Source: Clostridium saudiense
GTDB lineage: Bacteria > Bacillota > Clostridia > Clostridiales > Clostridiaceae
DNA: 64,000 nt
Reading direction: 5' to 3'
Assembly (NCBI RefSeq): GCF_000577815.1
Contig: NZ_CBYM010000001.1
Span: 1-64,000 of the forward strand
The notes under the pieces are model-generated. The model was given only the letters and a program-made list of their open reading frames with translations, did not search any database and was not told the DNA's origin. Both the position numbers and the translations under genes were made by a program. Positions 7,051 through 16,144 of the stretch are shown here, piece after piece. The number at the start of each line of letters is the position of its first letter. Position 1 is the first letter of the stretch.

Positions 7051-7703
7051 TGGTGGAAGAAAAAATAAGAGAGTGGGAAAAAGGCTCGGCAAATCCTATT
7101 CCAGATTCTAAGTATGAAAGATATAAAGAAAAGCTAGTTGAACTAAGCAAAGAATATCCTGAAAGAAATTTAATGTTATTTTTACTTGCTAGAGCAACAG
7201 GATATAGAATGCAAGACATAATAACATTAACAGTTGGAGAAATAAAAGATGCATTAGATAAAGGGTATTTTGAGATACAGGAACAAAAACAATATAAACA
7301 ATGGCAAAGCGAAGTTGCTAAAAATCCTAATAGAAGAAAACCTAAAAAGAGAATTGCAGAAATTGGACCAGCATTAGAGAAACATTTAAAACAATATCTT
7401 AAAGGAAAGAAAAGATCAGAGTTTGCATTCCCTAGTAGAAAAGGTAAAGGGAATGAAGCTTTAACACAAAAATCTTTTAGTGATAAGTTAAAAGAAGTTG
7501 GAGAAGCTATTGGATTAGAGCATATAACAGGACATAGTCCGAGAAAAACATATGCTACTAAGATATATACAGAAACTAATGGGAATTTAGAAGCAGTAAG
7601 AATTGCATTAGGTCATAAAAGCATTGAAGAAACTAAAAGATATTTAGGATTAAAAGAGCAAATGGCTAAAGATGCTGCAAGAATAGCTGATACGGGAATA
7701 TAA
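7050..7703 (+). CDS. Tyrosine recombinase, catalytic domain only
   Basis: All expected active-site residues are visible: R53 in TGYRMQDI, H161 and R164 in GHSPRKT, H188 in LGHKS and Y197 in TKRYLGL. At 217 aa it lacks the usual 80-100-residue core-binding domain; only about 25 residues precede the catalytic part. It sits between early genes and packaging genes, not at a phage end beside an att site, so it may resolve replicated phage genomes or be a plasmid-type resolvase rather than the integrase. Start ATG 7050 overlaps the previous stop. Confidence 0.8.
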   Translation: MVEEKIREWEKGSANPIPDSKYERYKEKLVELSKEYPERNLMLFLLARATGYRMQDIITLTVGEIKDALDKGYFEIQEQKQYKQWQSEVAKNPNRRKPKKRIAEIGPALEKHLKQYLKGKKRSEFAFPSRKGKGNEALTQKSFSDKLKEVGEAIGLEHITGHSPRKTYATKIYTETNGNLEAVRIALGHKSIEETKRYLGLKEQMAKDAARIADTGI

Positions 7704-7710
7704 GATTAAA

Positions 7711-7736
7711 TTACTGTTTAGAGGTTAAATCAGTAA
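7711..7736 (+). repeat. Hairpin after the recombinase gene
   Basis: TTACTG and CAGTAA close a stem extended by TTTA/TAAA. It is followed by A residues on the plus strand, so it is not a good terminator for the upstream gene. The 240 bp to the next gene hold no reading frame. Confidence 0.4.
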
Positions 7737-7979
7737 AAAAAGAAATGGTACTTATTTAAGTAATAAAATAAAAATTATTACTAATATATGTACTAAAAAA
7801 ATGGTATGCGTAATCGTCACCTATATTACTGATTGAATAAAAAAACAGAAAAGTAGGTTAAAGTTAGTATTTTCAATGGGTACAGGCTATTTTTATTTTG
7901 AATTTTAAAAATGAAAAATTAAAGCTTAAAAAATAAAAAGCCATGAAAAATGAAATGGCCACAAAAAGGAGGTGAAAAA

Positions 7980-8462
7980 TTGGGAAGAAAGTCAGTTGAT
8001 GAAATTATTGAAAGTAACCTAACACAAGTAATATCAATGCTTAAGGACGGTTGTAAGGATAAAGAAATCATTGAGTTTTTAGGGATATCAAGAAGTGCAT
8101 GGAAGGCCAAAAAAAATAATAATTCAAAACTTAAGCAGGCAATAGATGAAGTTAAAGAAGCTAGAAATGAGCAAGTAGAAGATGCTTTATTTAAATGTTG
8201 TACAGGCTATCATTACTATGAGGATGTTGTTACAAAAGTTAAAGAAGATATATTAACTGATGATGGAACTGTTCTTGTAAAAGAAGATGTGAAGATATCT
8301 AAGGTTAAGAAATATGCAAAGCCTGATGTGAATGCTCAAAAGTATTGGTTAAACAATAGAAAGAAAGCATCATGGAAAGATGATCCTAACAAAGTGGAGA
8401 ATGATAAGAAAGCATTAAAGCTTAAAGAGAAAGAAATAGCATCAAAGAGTATAGATATATAA
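7980..8462 (+). CDS. HTH protein of the packaging module (small-terminase-like)
   Basis: The start is taken as TTG 7980, 7 bases after AAAGGAGGTG; an upstream ATG at 7950 has no such site. The 160-aa product has an N-terminal homeodomain-like helix-turn-helix (LKDGCKDKEIIEFLGISRSA) and a basic, Lys-rich remainder ending in KLKEKEIASKSIDI. Similar proteins sit beside HNH and terminase genes in clostridial and bacillar phages. A true P27-type small terminase follows at 9012, so this one may be a DNA-recognition partner. Confidence 0.6.
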   Translation: MGRKSVDEIIESNLTQVISMLKDGCKDKEIIEFLGISRSAWKAKKNNNSKLKQAIDEVKEARNEQVEDALFKCCTGYHYYEDVVTKVKEDILTDDGTVLVKEDVKISKVKKYAKPDVNAQKYWLNNRKKASWKDDPNKVENDKKALKLKEKEIASKSIDI

Positions 8463-8479
8463 ATAAAGGAATAGTAGTT

Positions 8480-8878
8480 ATGGCTAGATTAAAGAGTTGT
8501 TGTTATTGTGGAAGAGTTCATTCCACTAATATAGTTTGTCCGAAGAAGCCAATAAAAAAAGTGTTTAAAAAGATAACTGAAAAGGATAAGTTTAGAAGTA
8601 CAAAGGCATGGCAGATAAAGAGAGAAGATATAAAACGTAGAGATAGATATATGTGTCAGATATGTATTAGAGATTTATATAATACCCAAAGAAAAATAAA
8701 CTCTAGGAATCTATCAGTACATCATATAGTACCATTAGAAGAAGATTATGATTTAAGAGAAGAAGATAATAATTTAATAACTTTATGTGAGTATCATCAT
8801 CATTTAGCTGAAAAAAACAATATAAAAAGGGATGAATTAATAACAATAGTTGAAGAACAGATGAAAAACTTCTACTAA
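8480..8878 (+). CDS. HNH endonuclease
   Basis: A 132-aa HNH nuclease with a zinc-binding CCYCG at the N-terminus, RDRYMCQIC near residue 58 and the catalytic SVHHIVPLEED plus LITLCEYHHHLAEKN. In cos-type phages, an HNH nuclease encoded next to terminase is needed for specific cleavage of the cohesive-end site. It lies directly upstream of a GC-rich gap and the terminase genes, which supports that role. Confidence 0.9.
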   Translation: MARLKSCCYCGRVHSTNIVCPKKPIKKVFKKITEKDKFRSTKAWQIKREDIKRRDRYMCQICIRDLYNTQRKINSRNLSVHHIVPLEEDYDLREEDNNLITLCEYHHHLAEKNNIKRDELITIVEEQMKNFY

Positions 8879-9000
8879 CCCCCCGGGGCTAAAAAATGGG
8901 TTTTGGAGCGTTTCTGTACACCTACTATGCCTTATACGAAGAAAAAAAATCTGTAAAATGAAATATTTTTCGTGAGATAAAATATATTTTAATTTTTGGG
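8879..9000 (+). other. Candidate cos (packaging) site between HNH and terminase genes
   Basis: This 120-bp gap has a GC-rich block, CCCCCCGGGG (about 8880-8889), followed by GGGTTTTGGAGCG (about 8900), which stands out in an AT-rich phage. The same position carries the cohesive-end site in other HNH-terminase phages. The exact nick positions cannot be read from one sequence. Confidence 0.4.
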
Positions 9001-9011
9001 AGGTGTTGAGT

Positions 9012-9470
9012 TTGGCAAGACCATGTAAATCGGCTAAAGTTTTAACTGAATGTTCTCAAACAAAAGAAGAGATTAATACTAGAATAGAAAAAGAAGAATT
9101 AATAAGAGGTAAAGCTGATAAGTTAGTTCCAAGCATGGATTTAACAGAAACTCAACTTTATCTCTTTAATTTTATAGTAGATGAATTAAAAGCAAGTGAA
9201 ATTCTAAGTAATTTAGATACATTTTTACTTACTAAAGCAGCAATTGCAATTGATAGATTACATTTCATTGAAGGATTAGTAAATAAAAATCAGAAGTTAC
9301 TATTTAATAAAGATATAATGTCTAAAAAAGATAGTTACGATAAAGATTTCTATAGATGTTGTAATGAGTTATGTTTATCACCACAATCTAGAGCAAAGAT
9401 AGCTAATATAAATATAAATACTAAAAATGCTGAAGAAGATGCAGTTGTTAAAGCTCTTAGAGGGGAATAA
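9012..9470 (+). CDS. P27-family small terminase subunit
   Basis: TTG 9012 is used because GGGAGGTG (8998-9005) gives normal spacing; a GTG at 9003 is inside that site. The 152-aa product opens MARPCKSAKVLTECSQTKEE, typical of P27-type small terminases, which bind the packaging site and hand DNA to the large subunit. A helical middle (TQLYLFNFIVDELKAS) matches the family's oligomerisation region. Its stop overlaps the large subunit start. Confidence 0.82.
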   Translation: MARPCKSAKVLTECSQTKEEINTRIEKEELIRGKADKLVPSMDLTETQLYLFNFIVDELKASEILSNLDTFLLTKAAIAIDRLHFIEGLVNKNQKLLFNKDIMSKKDSYDKDFYRCCNELCLSPQSRAKIANININTKNAEEDAVVKALRGE

Positions 9471-11158
9471 TGATTTTACTTGATAGAGCTATTAGATATG
9501 CAGAAAGAGTTGTTGCTGGTAAAGAGATAACAACCAAAGAAGTTATAATTCAATGTAAATGGTTCTTAATCGATTTAAAAAAGCAAAATAATGATGATTT
9601 TAAATTTTATTTTGATGAAGATAAGCTTAAGATAATAAATAATCTATTAAAATTATTTAATTTTGCGACTGGATTTGTTGCAGGAAAACAAGTATTAGAA
9701 AATTTAGCAGACTTTCAATGCTTCTTTTTAGCTAATATTTTTGGATGGAGATTTAAAGATAAGCCAGAAAAGTTTAGATATAACGATATAACTTTATATA
9801 TTGCAAGAAAAAATGCTAAAACTGCATTGGTAGGGATAGCTTTTTTATTGTTAATGCTTACAGAACAAGATTATTCAGAATTTTATAGTATATGTTTAAA
9901 CAGAGAACTTGCAGCAGAAATAAGAAAAGCTATGGTTCAAATATTAGAGGCTAGTCCATTAATAGCAAAACACTTTACATGGTCAGAAACAGAAATTGGC
10001 CCTGTTAAGTGTAAAATTACTAAAAGTTTTTTTAAGCCTAGAACTGCCGAGAGTGGTAAAAACAACTCAATTAGACCATCAGCATTTGTAAGTGATGAAC
10101 ATGGTAACTTTAAAGATAATAGTAATTTTACAGCTATGAAATCAGGTCAAAAAAATGTAATTAATCCTTTGTTATTTAGAACAACTACTGCTTATGCAAT
10201 TGATAATTCAATAATGCAAGATGATTTGGAATATATGAAAAAAGTTTTTAATGGATTAGTTAAGAATGAAAGACAATTTGCATTATTATATTATGCTGAA
10301 GAAGAACATCTATGGGATGATATTGGAATGTATCAAGCTAATCCTTTAAGAATAGAGGAGAATTATGAAACAATTAGAGAAGATAGAGATAGAGCATTAG
10401 AACAACAGAGTTTAGTGGAAGAATATCTAACTAAGAGCATGAATTATTTTATGCCAGCTAATAGTGGAGAAGCTTTTATAACTATTGATGAATTAAAACC
10501 ATGTAAAATTAATAAATTTAATTGGAAAGGTAGAGAAGTCTATATAGGGGTTGACTTAGCTGAAACAGATGATAATACAGCAGTATCAATGTTAACTTAT
10601 GATGAAGATACTAAGAAAATAATTGCTAAAAGTTGGGCATTTGTTCCTAAGGAAAGAGTTGAAATGAAATCTAAGAAAGAACAAGTTGATTATAAGGAGC
10701 AGATTAGACAGAAGAATTGTTATGCATGTGGTGATGATGTTATAGACTATGAGTTTGTTGAGGATTTTATATTAAATATTGAAGAAGAATATAAAGTTGA
10801 AATTGTAAAGCTTGGCTATGATAGAAGAAATGCATTATCATCAGCTCAAAAACTTGAATCAAAAGGCAATATTGAGTGTGTTGAAGTAGTACAGCATAGT
10901 AGAATACTTCATGCTCCAATTAAATTATTAAAAGAAAGTATATTAAGCAAGTCCTTTAATTATTTAGATAATAAATTATTGGAGATTAACTTTGAAAATG
11001 CAAGAGAAACAAAAGATACGAATCTTAATAAATATCTAAATAAGAAAAAGAGCAAAGGGAAAATAGACTTAGTTATGAGTATTATTGATGCATTATATTT
11101 ATTGCAGGAAGATATAATGTTAGATTCAGAAATGGATTGTACTATTCAAGTTATCTAG
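9470..11158 (+). CDS. Large terminase subunit
   Basis: A 562-aa packaging motor protein of the Terminase_1 type. The ATPase has the Walker-A-like ARKNAKT at residues 112-118 and the Walker B/DE motif VSDEHGNF at 208-214. The C-terminal RNase-H-like nuclease starts with VYIGVDLAETDDNTA at about 358 and has further acidic residues. It translocates DNA into the prohead and cuts it. The ATG overlaps the small subunit's stop by one base; the portal gene follows 15 bp later. Confidence 0.95.
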   Translation: MILLDRAIRYAERVVAGKEITTKEVIIQCKWFLIDLKKQNNDDFKFYFDEDKLKIINNLLKLFNFATGFVAGKQVLENLADFQCFFLANIFGWRFKDKPEKFRYNDITLYIARKNAKTALVGIAFLLLMLTEQDYSEFYSICLNRELAAEIRKAMVQILEASPLIAKHFTWSETEIGPVKCKITKSFFKPRTAESGKNNSIRPSAFVSDEHGNFKDNSNFTAMKSGQKNVINPLLFRTTTAYAIDNSIMQDDLEYMKKVFNGLVKNERQFALLYYAEEEHLWDDIGMYQANPLRIEENYETIREDRDRALEQQSLVEEYLTKSMNYFMPANSGEAFITIDELKPCKINKFNWKGREVYIGVDLAETDDNTAVSMLTYDEDTKKIIAKSWAFVPKERVEMKSKKEQVDYKEQIRQKNCYACGDDVIDYEFVEDFILNIEEEYKVEIVKLGYDRRNALSSAQKLESKGNIECVEVVQHSRILHAPIKLLKESILSKSFNYLDNKLLEINFENARETKDTNLNKYLNKKKSKGKIDLVMSIIDALYLLQEDIMLDSEMDCTIQVI

Positions 11159-11173
11159 AGAGGAGGTGATTAA

Positions 11174-12415
11174 ATGGCGTGGTGGAGAAAGAAAAAAGAA
11201 GTAAGAACTGAAGAAACAACATTAGAGGATTTATTATTACAAGCTAAACTAGGAGAAGATAGAGTAACTAAAGAAATGGCGTTAAATATACCTACACTTG
11301 CAGGATGTTTAGAGTTAGTTAGCAATACTATAGCAACTTTGCCAATTCAACTTTTTAAAGAAGAAAATGGGAAAGTAACTCAAGTTTTAGATGATAACAG
11401 AGTTAAGTTATTAAATGATGATACTAGAGATACTTTAGATGGTTTTCAATTTAAAAAGGCTCTAGTTGATGATTATTTATTAATGGGTAATGGATATGCT
11501 TATATAAACAAGAATAGGGGTAAAATTGAGAGCCTACATTATGTGAAAGAAAGTGATGTATCTATTAATAAGAATGTAGATCCGATATTTAAAAGTTATG
11601 ATATTTTAGTAGGCGGAGAAACTTATTATCCACATAACTTTATAAAAATACTTAGAAATACTAAAGATGGAGCTACTGGTACTGGAATAATTGAAAGTAG
11701 TAATAAATTATTGACTGCAACTTATAATTCCCTAGTATATGAAAATATATTAGCTAAAACTGGAGGGAATAAAAAAGGATTTATAAAATCAGAAAGTTCT
11801 AAGCTAACTGATGATGCTATTAGAGAATTGAAAGACCAGTGGGGCAAGATGTATTCAGGGAATAGTGAAAATTGTATTGTACTAAATAAAGGGTTATCAT
11901 TCCAGGAGAGTGGAAGTACTAGTACAGAAATGCAATTAAATGAAAATAAGAAAGCTAATGGTATTGAAATATGTAAAATATTAAATGTGCCACCTTCAAT
12001 GATTGAGGGAGATGGAAAAGCTAATGAAAGTGATTATGAAAAGTTTGTAAAGATGGCTATACTTCCAATTTTAAGAGCAATATTATCATCATTAAACAGA
12101 GACTTACTTCTAGAGAAAGAGAAGAAGTCTTTTTATTTTGCATTTGATATTAAGGAACTACTTAAAGGTGATATTGAAAAGAGATTTAAGGCTTACGAAA
12201 TAGGTATTAAAAATGGTTTTCTAAGTATTAATGAAGTTAGATATGAAGAAGATAGAGAGCCTATTAAAGCATTTGAGGATATTATCAAGCTTGGATTACA
12301 AGATGTATTATTTAATACAAAAGATAATACAATTTATACTCCTAATACTGATAAAACAAGTAAAATAACAGACTTGAAAGGGGGTGAAAAAGATGAGGAT
12401 AGAAGTAAGGAATGA
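11174..12415 (+). CDS. Phage portal protein (HK97 family)
   Basis: A 413-aa HK97-type portal: an early NIPTLAGCLELVSNTIATLP segment, then KALVDDYLLMGNGYAYI and the conserved ILNVPPSMIEGDGKANES near residue 275. Twelve copies form the ring at the capsid vertex through which DNA passes. GGAGGTGATTAA precedes the ATG. The protease gene starts inside its last 23 bases. Confidence 0.95.
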   Translation: MAWWRKKKEVRTEETTLEDLLLQAKLGEDRVTKEMALNIPTLAGCLELVSNTIATLPIQLFKEENGKVTQVLDDNRVKLLNDDTRDTLDGFQFKKALVDDYLLMGNGYAYINKNRGKIESLHYVKESDVSINKNVDPIFKSYDILVGGETYYPHNFIKILRNTKDGATGTGIIESSNKLLTATYNSLVYENILAKTGGNKKGFIKSESSKLTDDAIRELKDQWGKMYSGNSENCIVLNKGLSFQESGSTSTEMQLNENKKANGIEICKILNVPPSMIEGDGKANESDYEKFVKMAILPILRAILSSLNRDLLLEKEKKSFYFAFDIKELLKGDIEKRFKAYEIGIKNGFLSINEVRYEEDREPIKAFEDIIKLGLQDVLFNTKDNTIYTPNTDKTSKITDLKGGEKDEDRSKE

Positions 12416-13016
12416 TAGGGTTCTTTTAGATGGATATGTAAATGCAACGGGTAAAGATAGTAGATTTATTCCAAGTATTAAGGGGAAGTTTAAAGAACAG
12501 ATAGTACCAGAAGCTTTTACGAGATCATTAGAAAAGAATGATAATGTTGATTTATTACTTAACCATGATAAAAATAGAAAGCTAGGTTCAACTAAAGAAG
12601 GGAACCTAGAGTTATTTGAAGATGGAATAGGCTTAAGAGCAATATGTACTGTAACTGATGCAGATGTAATTGAAAAAGCTAAAAATGGTCAATTAAGAGG
12701 ATGGTCTTTTGGTTTTTATTCTGAAAAGGATAAATGGGAAGATACAACAGAGGGATTTCAACGTAGATATGTAGAAGAATTAGATTTATTTGAAGTATCT
12801 ATAGTTGATAATACAATGACACCAGCTTATGTTGGGACAAGTATTGAAATGAGAGCAGAAGAGGAGATAATTACTGAAACTAGAAGTAATGATTCTAAAA
12901 CTGTTCTAGTTGATAAAACTCAAAAGAAAAAAGAAAAAGAAAATAGAACTGAAGAGTTCGATAATTCACTTTATAAAAATCAAATAGAAATATTAAAATT
13001 AAAGTCATATAAATAA
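12393..13016 (+). CDS. Prohead protease (HK97 family, S78-like)
   Basis: ATG 12393 is used: AAAGGGGGTG lies 8 bases upstream, and the open frame before it runs through that site. The 207-aa product has the catalytic His in LLLNHDKNRKLG and Ser in GQLRGWSFGF, with acidic residues in EELDLFEVSIVD. It cleaves the scaffold part of the capsid protein during maturation. A Lys/Glu-rich tail of about 45 residues follows the protease core, possibly a short scaffold-like extension. Confidence 0.92.
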   Translation: MRIEVRNDRVLLDGYVNATGKDSRFIPSIKGKFKEQIVPEAFTRSLEKNDNVDLLLNHDKNRKLGSTKEGNLELFEDGIGLRAICTVTDADVIEKAKNGQLRGWSFGFYSEKDKWEDTTEGFQRRYVEELDLFEVSIVDNTMTPAYVGTSIEMRAEEEIITETRSNDSKTVLVDKTQKKKEKENRTEEFDNSLYKNQIEILKLKSYK

Positions 13017-13029
13017 GGAGGACATAATA

Positions 13030-14193
13030 ATGTCAAAAATAGCAAGAAAACATAGAAAACCAGAATTTAGAGCTTTACCAACAGATGTAAAGGGATTAGA
13101 AGAAAAGAGAGCAGCATTAATTGAAGAAATGGGAGATATGGTTAACAAAGCTGAAGCTGAAACAAGAGCTCTTTCAGAAGATGAGAATAAAAGATTTGGA
13201 GAACTTAAAAATGAAATAAATAATATTGATACAACTTTAAAAGCTATTGAAGAAGCAAGAGCATTAGAAAACAAAACTCCAGCTAAGGATAAAAAGAAAG
13301 AACAAAGATCTATTGATGAAGAAAACTTTTTAAAATTCATAAGAGGAGAAGAAAGAGCTTTAAATATAGCAGATAATGGAGGGATAATTCCAGTATCTAT
13401 TGCAAATAGAATTATTGAAACAGTAAAGGAATTATCACCAATTTATAAAATGGTTGAAGTTTATAATGTTGGGGGAGATTTAGTATTCCCAGTATATGAT
13501 GAAACTCAATCATCAATAAAGGCAGTTTATGTTGATGATTTAACAGAGTTAACAGAAGGAACAGGTAAATTTAAAACTGTAAAGTTAACAAATCATATAG
13601 TTGGTTGTTTAGCTAAAGTATCTAAATCATTAATGAATAGAAGTGATTTTGATTTACTATCATATGTAATTAGAAAAGTTGCTCAAGCTATAGCTGAATT
13701 CTTAGAAAAAGAATTAATCAAAGGAACAGAAGATAAGATGGATGGTATTGAATCAACTACCAATGTTATTACAACTGAAAGTGCTGGTAAAATAACAGCT
13801 GACGATTTAATAGAAGTTCAAATGGCAATTCCAGAAGTATATCAAAAAGATGCTGCTTGGATAATGAATAAGAAAGCATTTAAATCATTAAGAAAATTAA
13901 AAACTACTGATGGTGAATATTTATTAACTAAGGATTTAACTAATGGATTTGGTTGGATGTTATTAAATAAGCCAGTATATATAACTGAATCAGCTGATGA
14001 AGTAGCTACTGGAAATAAACCATTATTCTATGGAGATTATAAAGGTTTAGCTCTTAAGCTTGCACAAAATGTTGAAATTCAAGTATTAATAGAAAAATTT
14101 GCAACTCAACATGCTATTGGAGTTGTAGGATATATTGAAGTAGATTCTAAAGTGATAGATCATCAAAAAATAGTAGCATTAGAAATTCAATAA
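13030..14193 (+). CDS. Major capsid protein (HK97 fold)
   Basis: A 387-aa HK97-type capsid protein. Residues 18-95 form a charged coiled coil that serves as internal scaffold (delta domain) and is removed by the protease encoded before it. The shell domain begins near ERALNIADNGGIIPVSIANR and continues through the E-loop and P-domain segments such as GDLVFPVYDE and EFLEKELIKGTEDK. AGGAGG precedes the start. A hairpin follows the gene at once, which may limit transcription of downstream genes. Confidence 0.95.
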   Translation: MSKIARKHRKPEFRALPTDVKGLEEKRAALIEEMGDMVNKAEAETRALSEDENKRFGELKNEINNIDTTLKAIEEARALENKTPAKDKKKEQRSIDEENFLKFIRGEERALNIADNGGIIPVSIANRIIETVKELSPIYKMVEVYNVGGDLVFPVYDETQSSIKAVYVDDLTELTEGTGKFKTVKLTNHIVGCLAKVSKSLMNRSDFDLLSYVIRKVAQAIAEFLEKELIKGTEDKMDGIESTTNVITTESAGKITADDLIEVQMAIPEVYQKDAAWIMNKKAFKSLRKLKTTDGEYLLTKDLTNGFGWMLLNKPVYITESADEVATGNKPLFYGDYKGLALKLAQNVEIQVLIEKFATQHAIGVVGYIEVDSKVIDHQKIVALEIQ

Positions 14194-14196
14194 TTT

Positions 14197-14224
14197 GAAG
14201 GTGGTTTTATACCACCTTCTTAAT
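14197..14224 (+). terminator. Partial terminator after the capsid gene
   Basis: GAAGGTGG (14197-14204) pairs perfectly with CCACCTTC (14212-14219) around TTTTATA, followed by a weak TTAATTT. In a late operon such hairpins lower expression of genes after the capsid rather than ending transcription. Confidence 0.6.
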
Positions 14225-14240
14225 TTAGGAGGTGAGCCAC

Positions 14241-14528
14241 TTGAAAATGAGTGAAATAACAATACTTGAAGCTAAAGAACACTTAAGAATAGATGATAGT
14301 TATGATGATTCAATGCTTGAGAATTATTTAAAAATGGCTAAAAATTATGTGCTTAAGTATACAGGATTAAGTGAGGAAAGAGCTGACAATGAAGAAGATT
14401 TATCATTTGCAGTCTTAGCTATAGTAGGTGAATTTTATGAGAATAGAATAAATAGCGTAACGGCTCAAACAAAAGTTAATCCTATGGTTTCAAGTATATT
14501 GGATATGCATTCAATCAATTATTTGTAG
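14241..14528 (+). CDS. Head-tail connector (gp6-like)
   Basis: TTG 14241 has GGAGGTG 7 bases upstream. The 95-aa product (MKMSEITILEAKEHLRIDDS then MLENYLKMAKNYVLKYTG) is the helical gp6-like/QLRG adaptor that docks below the portal. Length and position directly after the capsid gene match the family. Confidence 0.85.
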   Translation: MKMSEITILEAKEHLRIDDSYDDSMLENYLKMAKNYVLKYTGLSEERADNEEDLSFAVLAIVGEFYENRINSVTAQTKVNPMVSSILDMHSINYL

Positions 14529-14536
14529 GTGATGAT

Positions 14537-14839
14537 ATGGATCCAGGAAAATTAAATCATAGAATTACATTTCAGATTCAAAATTTAGATTCAGAAGAAG
14601 AAGAATGGAATGACATAGTCACAACGTGGGCAAGTATAAATCCTATATCTGGACGAGAATATTATCAAGCTGAAACTATTAATAGTGATTTAACTCATAA
14701 GGTTAGATTAAGATATAGAAAAGGAATAACTCCAGATATGAGAATTTTATATAAAGATAGGATTTTTAATATAGTATCAGTTATAAATGAGTATGAAAAA
14801 AATGCTATTTTACAACTTATGTGTAGGGAGTTAATGTAA
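14537..14839 (+). CDS. Head-tail joining protein (head closure)
   Basis: A 100-aa protein opening MDPGKLNHRITFQ, with WASINPISGREYYQAE and RYRKGITPDMRILYKDRIF, the pattern of SPP1 gp16-like head closure proteins. It seals the filled head and joins the tail. Its stop overlaps the next start by one base. Confidence 0.9.
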   Translation: MDPGKLNHRITFQIQNLDSEEEEWNDIVTTWASINPISGREYYQAETINSDLTHKVRLRYRKGITPDMRILYKDRIFNIVSVINEYEKNAILQLMCRELM

Positions 14840-15279
14840 TGTCAAATAGAGTAATAGTTGAAGGGCTTGATGAAGTTATTGAAACTATAAAAAAGGCAGG
14901 AGAATTACCACAAAAATGTGTTAATAAAGCTGCTAAAAAAGGAATTCAAATAGCAAAGAAAAGTGCTAAAAATGGAAGATGGGTTGACCAAACTGGTTAT
15001 CTTAGAAAAGCTATTAAAGAAAAAGCAGAAAAAACTAAGATAAAAGGTAAAAAAGTTTATGATTTATGGCCAGATCCTTCATATAACGATGTCTTTGTTA
15101 AAACTTCAAAAGCAGGAAAAAGAGCATATTATCCAGCAAGTATTGAATATGGATTCAAGACAAAAAGTGGAGGATATGTCCCAGGATTTAAATTTTTGCA
15201 CAATTCATTAACAGATAATAAAAGTCAAATTGAAAATGCTATTGTTAAAACTTTAGCTGATGAAATTGATAAATTATAA
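14839..15279 (+). CDS. HK97 gp10-like neck/tail-joining protein
   Basis: A 146-aa protein of the HK97 gp10 family: an N-terminal helix with KCVNKAAKKGIQIAKKSA, then GRWVDQTGYLRKAI and an IEYGFKTKSGGYVPG segment before the C-terminal helix. It acts at the head-tail interface and limits tail tube assembly. ATG overlaps the upstream stop. Confidence 0.85.
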   Translation: MSNRVIVEGLDEVIETIKKAGELPQKCVNKAAKKGIQIAKKSAKNGRWVDQTGYLRKAIKEKAEKTKIKGKKVYDLWPDPSYNDVFVKTSKAGKRAYYPASIEYGFKTKSGGYVPGFKFLHNSLTDNKSQIENAIVKTLADEIDKL

Positions 15280-15283
15280 GCAG

Positions 15284-15682
15284 GTGATTAAAATAACTTT
15301 TGATAATGGCTTAAGAACAGAACTAAAAGCTATTACTGGATTAAATAAAAGAGTGTATCCAATTGTAGCACCGGAGGGGGTTAAACCTCCTTTTTTAGTT
15401 TATAGAAAAAGTAGAAGTAAATTCCTAAAAGATTTATCAGGAATAATTACTGATATTGAAGCTACATATGAACTAGTTTTAATTTCAGAGGATTATCAAA
15501 AATTAGATGAATTAGAAGTTGAAATTAAAAAGAAATTAATAGGAATTCTTTTTAATAGAATAGGTGGCGATGGACCACGAATAAACAATTTAGATTTAGA
15601 AGAATTAGGAGATGAATATATTTATCAACCTAATGCATATAAAAGCAGTTTATTATTAACTGTTAATTACAAGGAGGAATAA
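15284..15682 (+). CDS. Tail completion/terminator protein (DUF3168-like)
   Basis: A product of about 132 aa with VYPIVAPEGVKPPFLVY near the start and a YQPNAYKSSLLLTVNY end, which fits the DUF3168/tail terminator family. The start is uncertain. AGGTGAT at 15282-15288 looks like the ribosome binding site and would point to a rare ATA or ATT codon just after it; GTG 15284 and an ATG at 15260 inside the previous gene are alternatives. Position and length support the call more than the start does. Confidence 0.7.
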   Translation: MIKITFDNGLRTELKAITGLNKRVYPIVAPEGVKPPFLVYRKSRSKFLKDLSGIITDIEATYELVLISEDYQKLDELEVEIKKKLIGILFNRIGGDGPRINNLDLEELGDEYIYQPNAYKSSLLLTVNYKEE

Positions 15683-15683
15683 T

Positions 15684-16100
15684 ATGGCGACTAAAGGTAT
15701 GGGTACTAAATTTAATATTGGTACTGAAGATAGTAAAAAAACTGTTGCAGAATTAACTGAAATAGGAGGAATGGAGCTATCAGCAGATACAATAGAAGTT
15801 ACTACTCTTGATTCACCTGATGGATATAGAGAGTTTATTCAAGGACTAAAGGATGCAGGAGAAGTTTCTTTATCAGGATATTTCAACCCTACAGTAGGGA
15901 AAGGGCAGAAAGAAGTTTATGAATTGTTTGAAAGTGGAGAATTAACTTCTTTTGAAATTGAATTTCCACCATCATTAGGAGCTAAATGGGCATTTAAAGG
16001 GGTAGTTACTTCTATTTCTACATCTGCACCAATGGAAGATAATATTCCATTTGAAGCTTCTATAAAAGTAAGTGGGAAACCAACATTAACAGTATCTTAA
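15684..16100 (+). CDS. Major tail tube protein
   Basis: A 138-aa tail tube subunit: MATKGMGTKFNIGTEDS, GGMELSADTIEVTTLDS, GYREFIQGLKDAGEVSLSG and a FEASIKVSGKPTLTVS end. Stacked hexamers form the tail tube. AAGGAGG precedes the ATG. A terminator-like hairpin follows at once, as is usual after this highly expressed gene. Confidence 0.92.
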   Translation: MATKGMGTKFNIGTEDSKKTVAELTEIGGMELSADTIEVTTLDSPDGYREFIQGLKDAGEVSLSGYFNPTVGKGQKEVYELFESGELTSFEIEFPPSLGAKWAFKGVVTSISTSAPMEDNIPFEASIKVSGKPTLTVS

Positions 16101-16102
16101 GG

Positions 16103-16130
16103 CTAGGATTTAATCCTAGTCTTTTATTTT
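16103..16130 (+). terminator. Hairpin terminator after the tail tube gene
   Basis: CTAGGAT (16103-16109) and ATCCTAG (16113-16119) around TTA, then TCTTTTATTTT. It would reduce read-through into the chaperone and tape-measure genes. Confidence 0.7.
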
Positions 16131-16144
16131 AAGGAGGAATAAGT

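Noticed and set aside
7711..7736. Terminator for the core recombinase gene
   Set aside because: The stem is followed by A residues rather than T residues on the coding strand.
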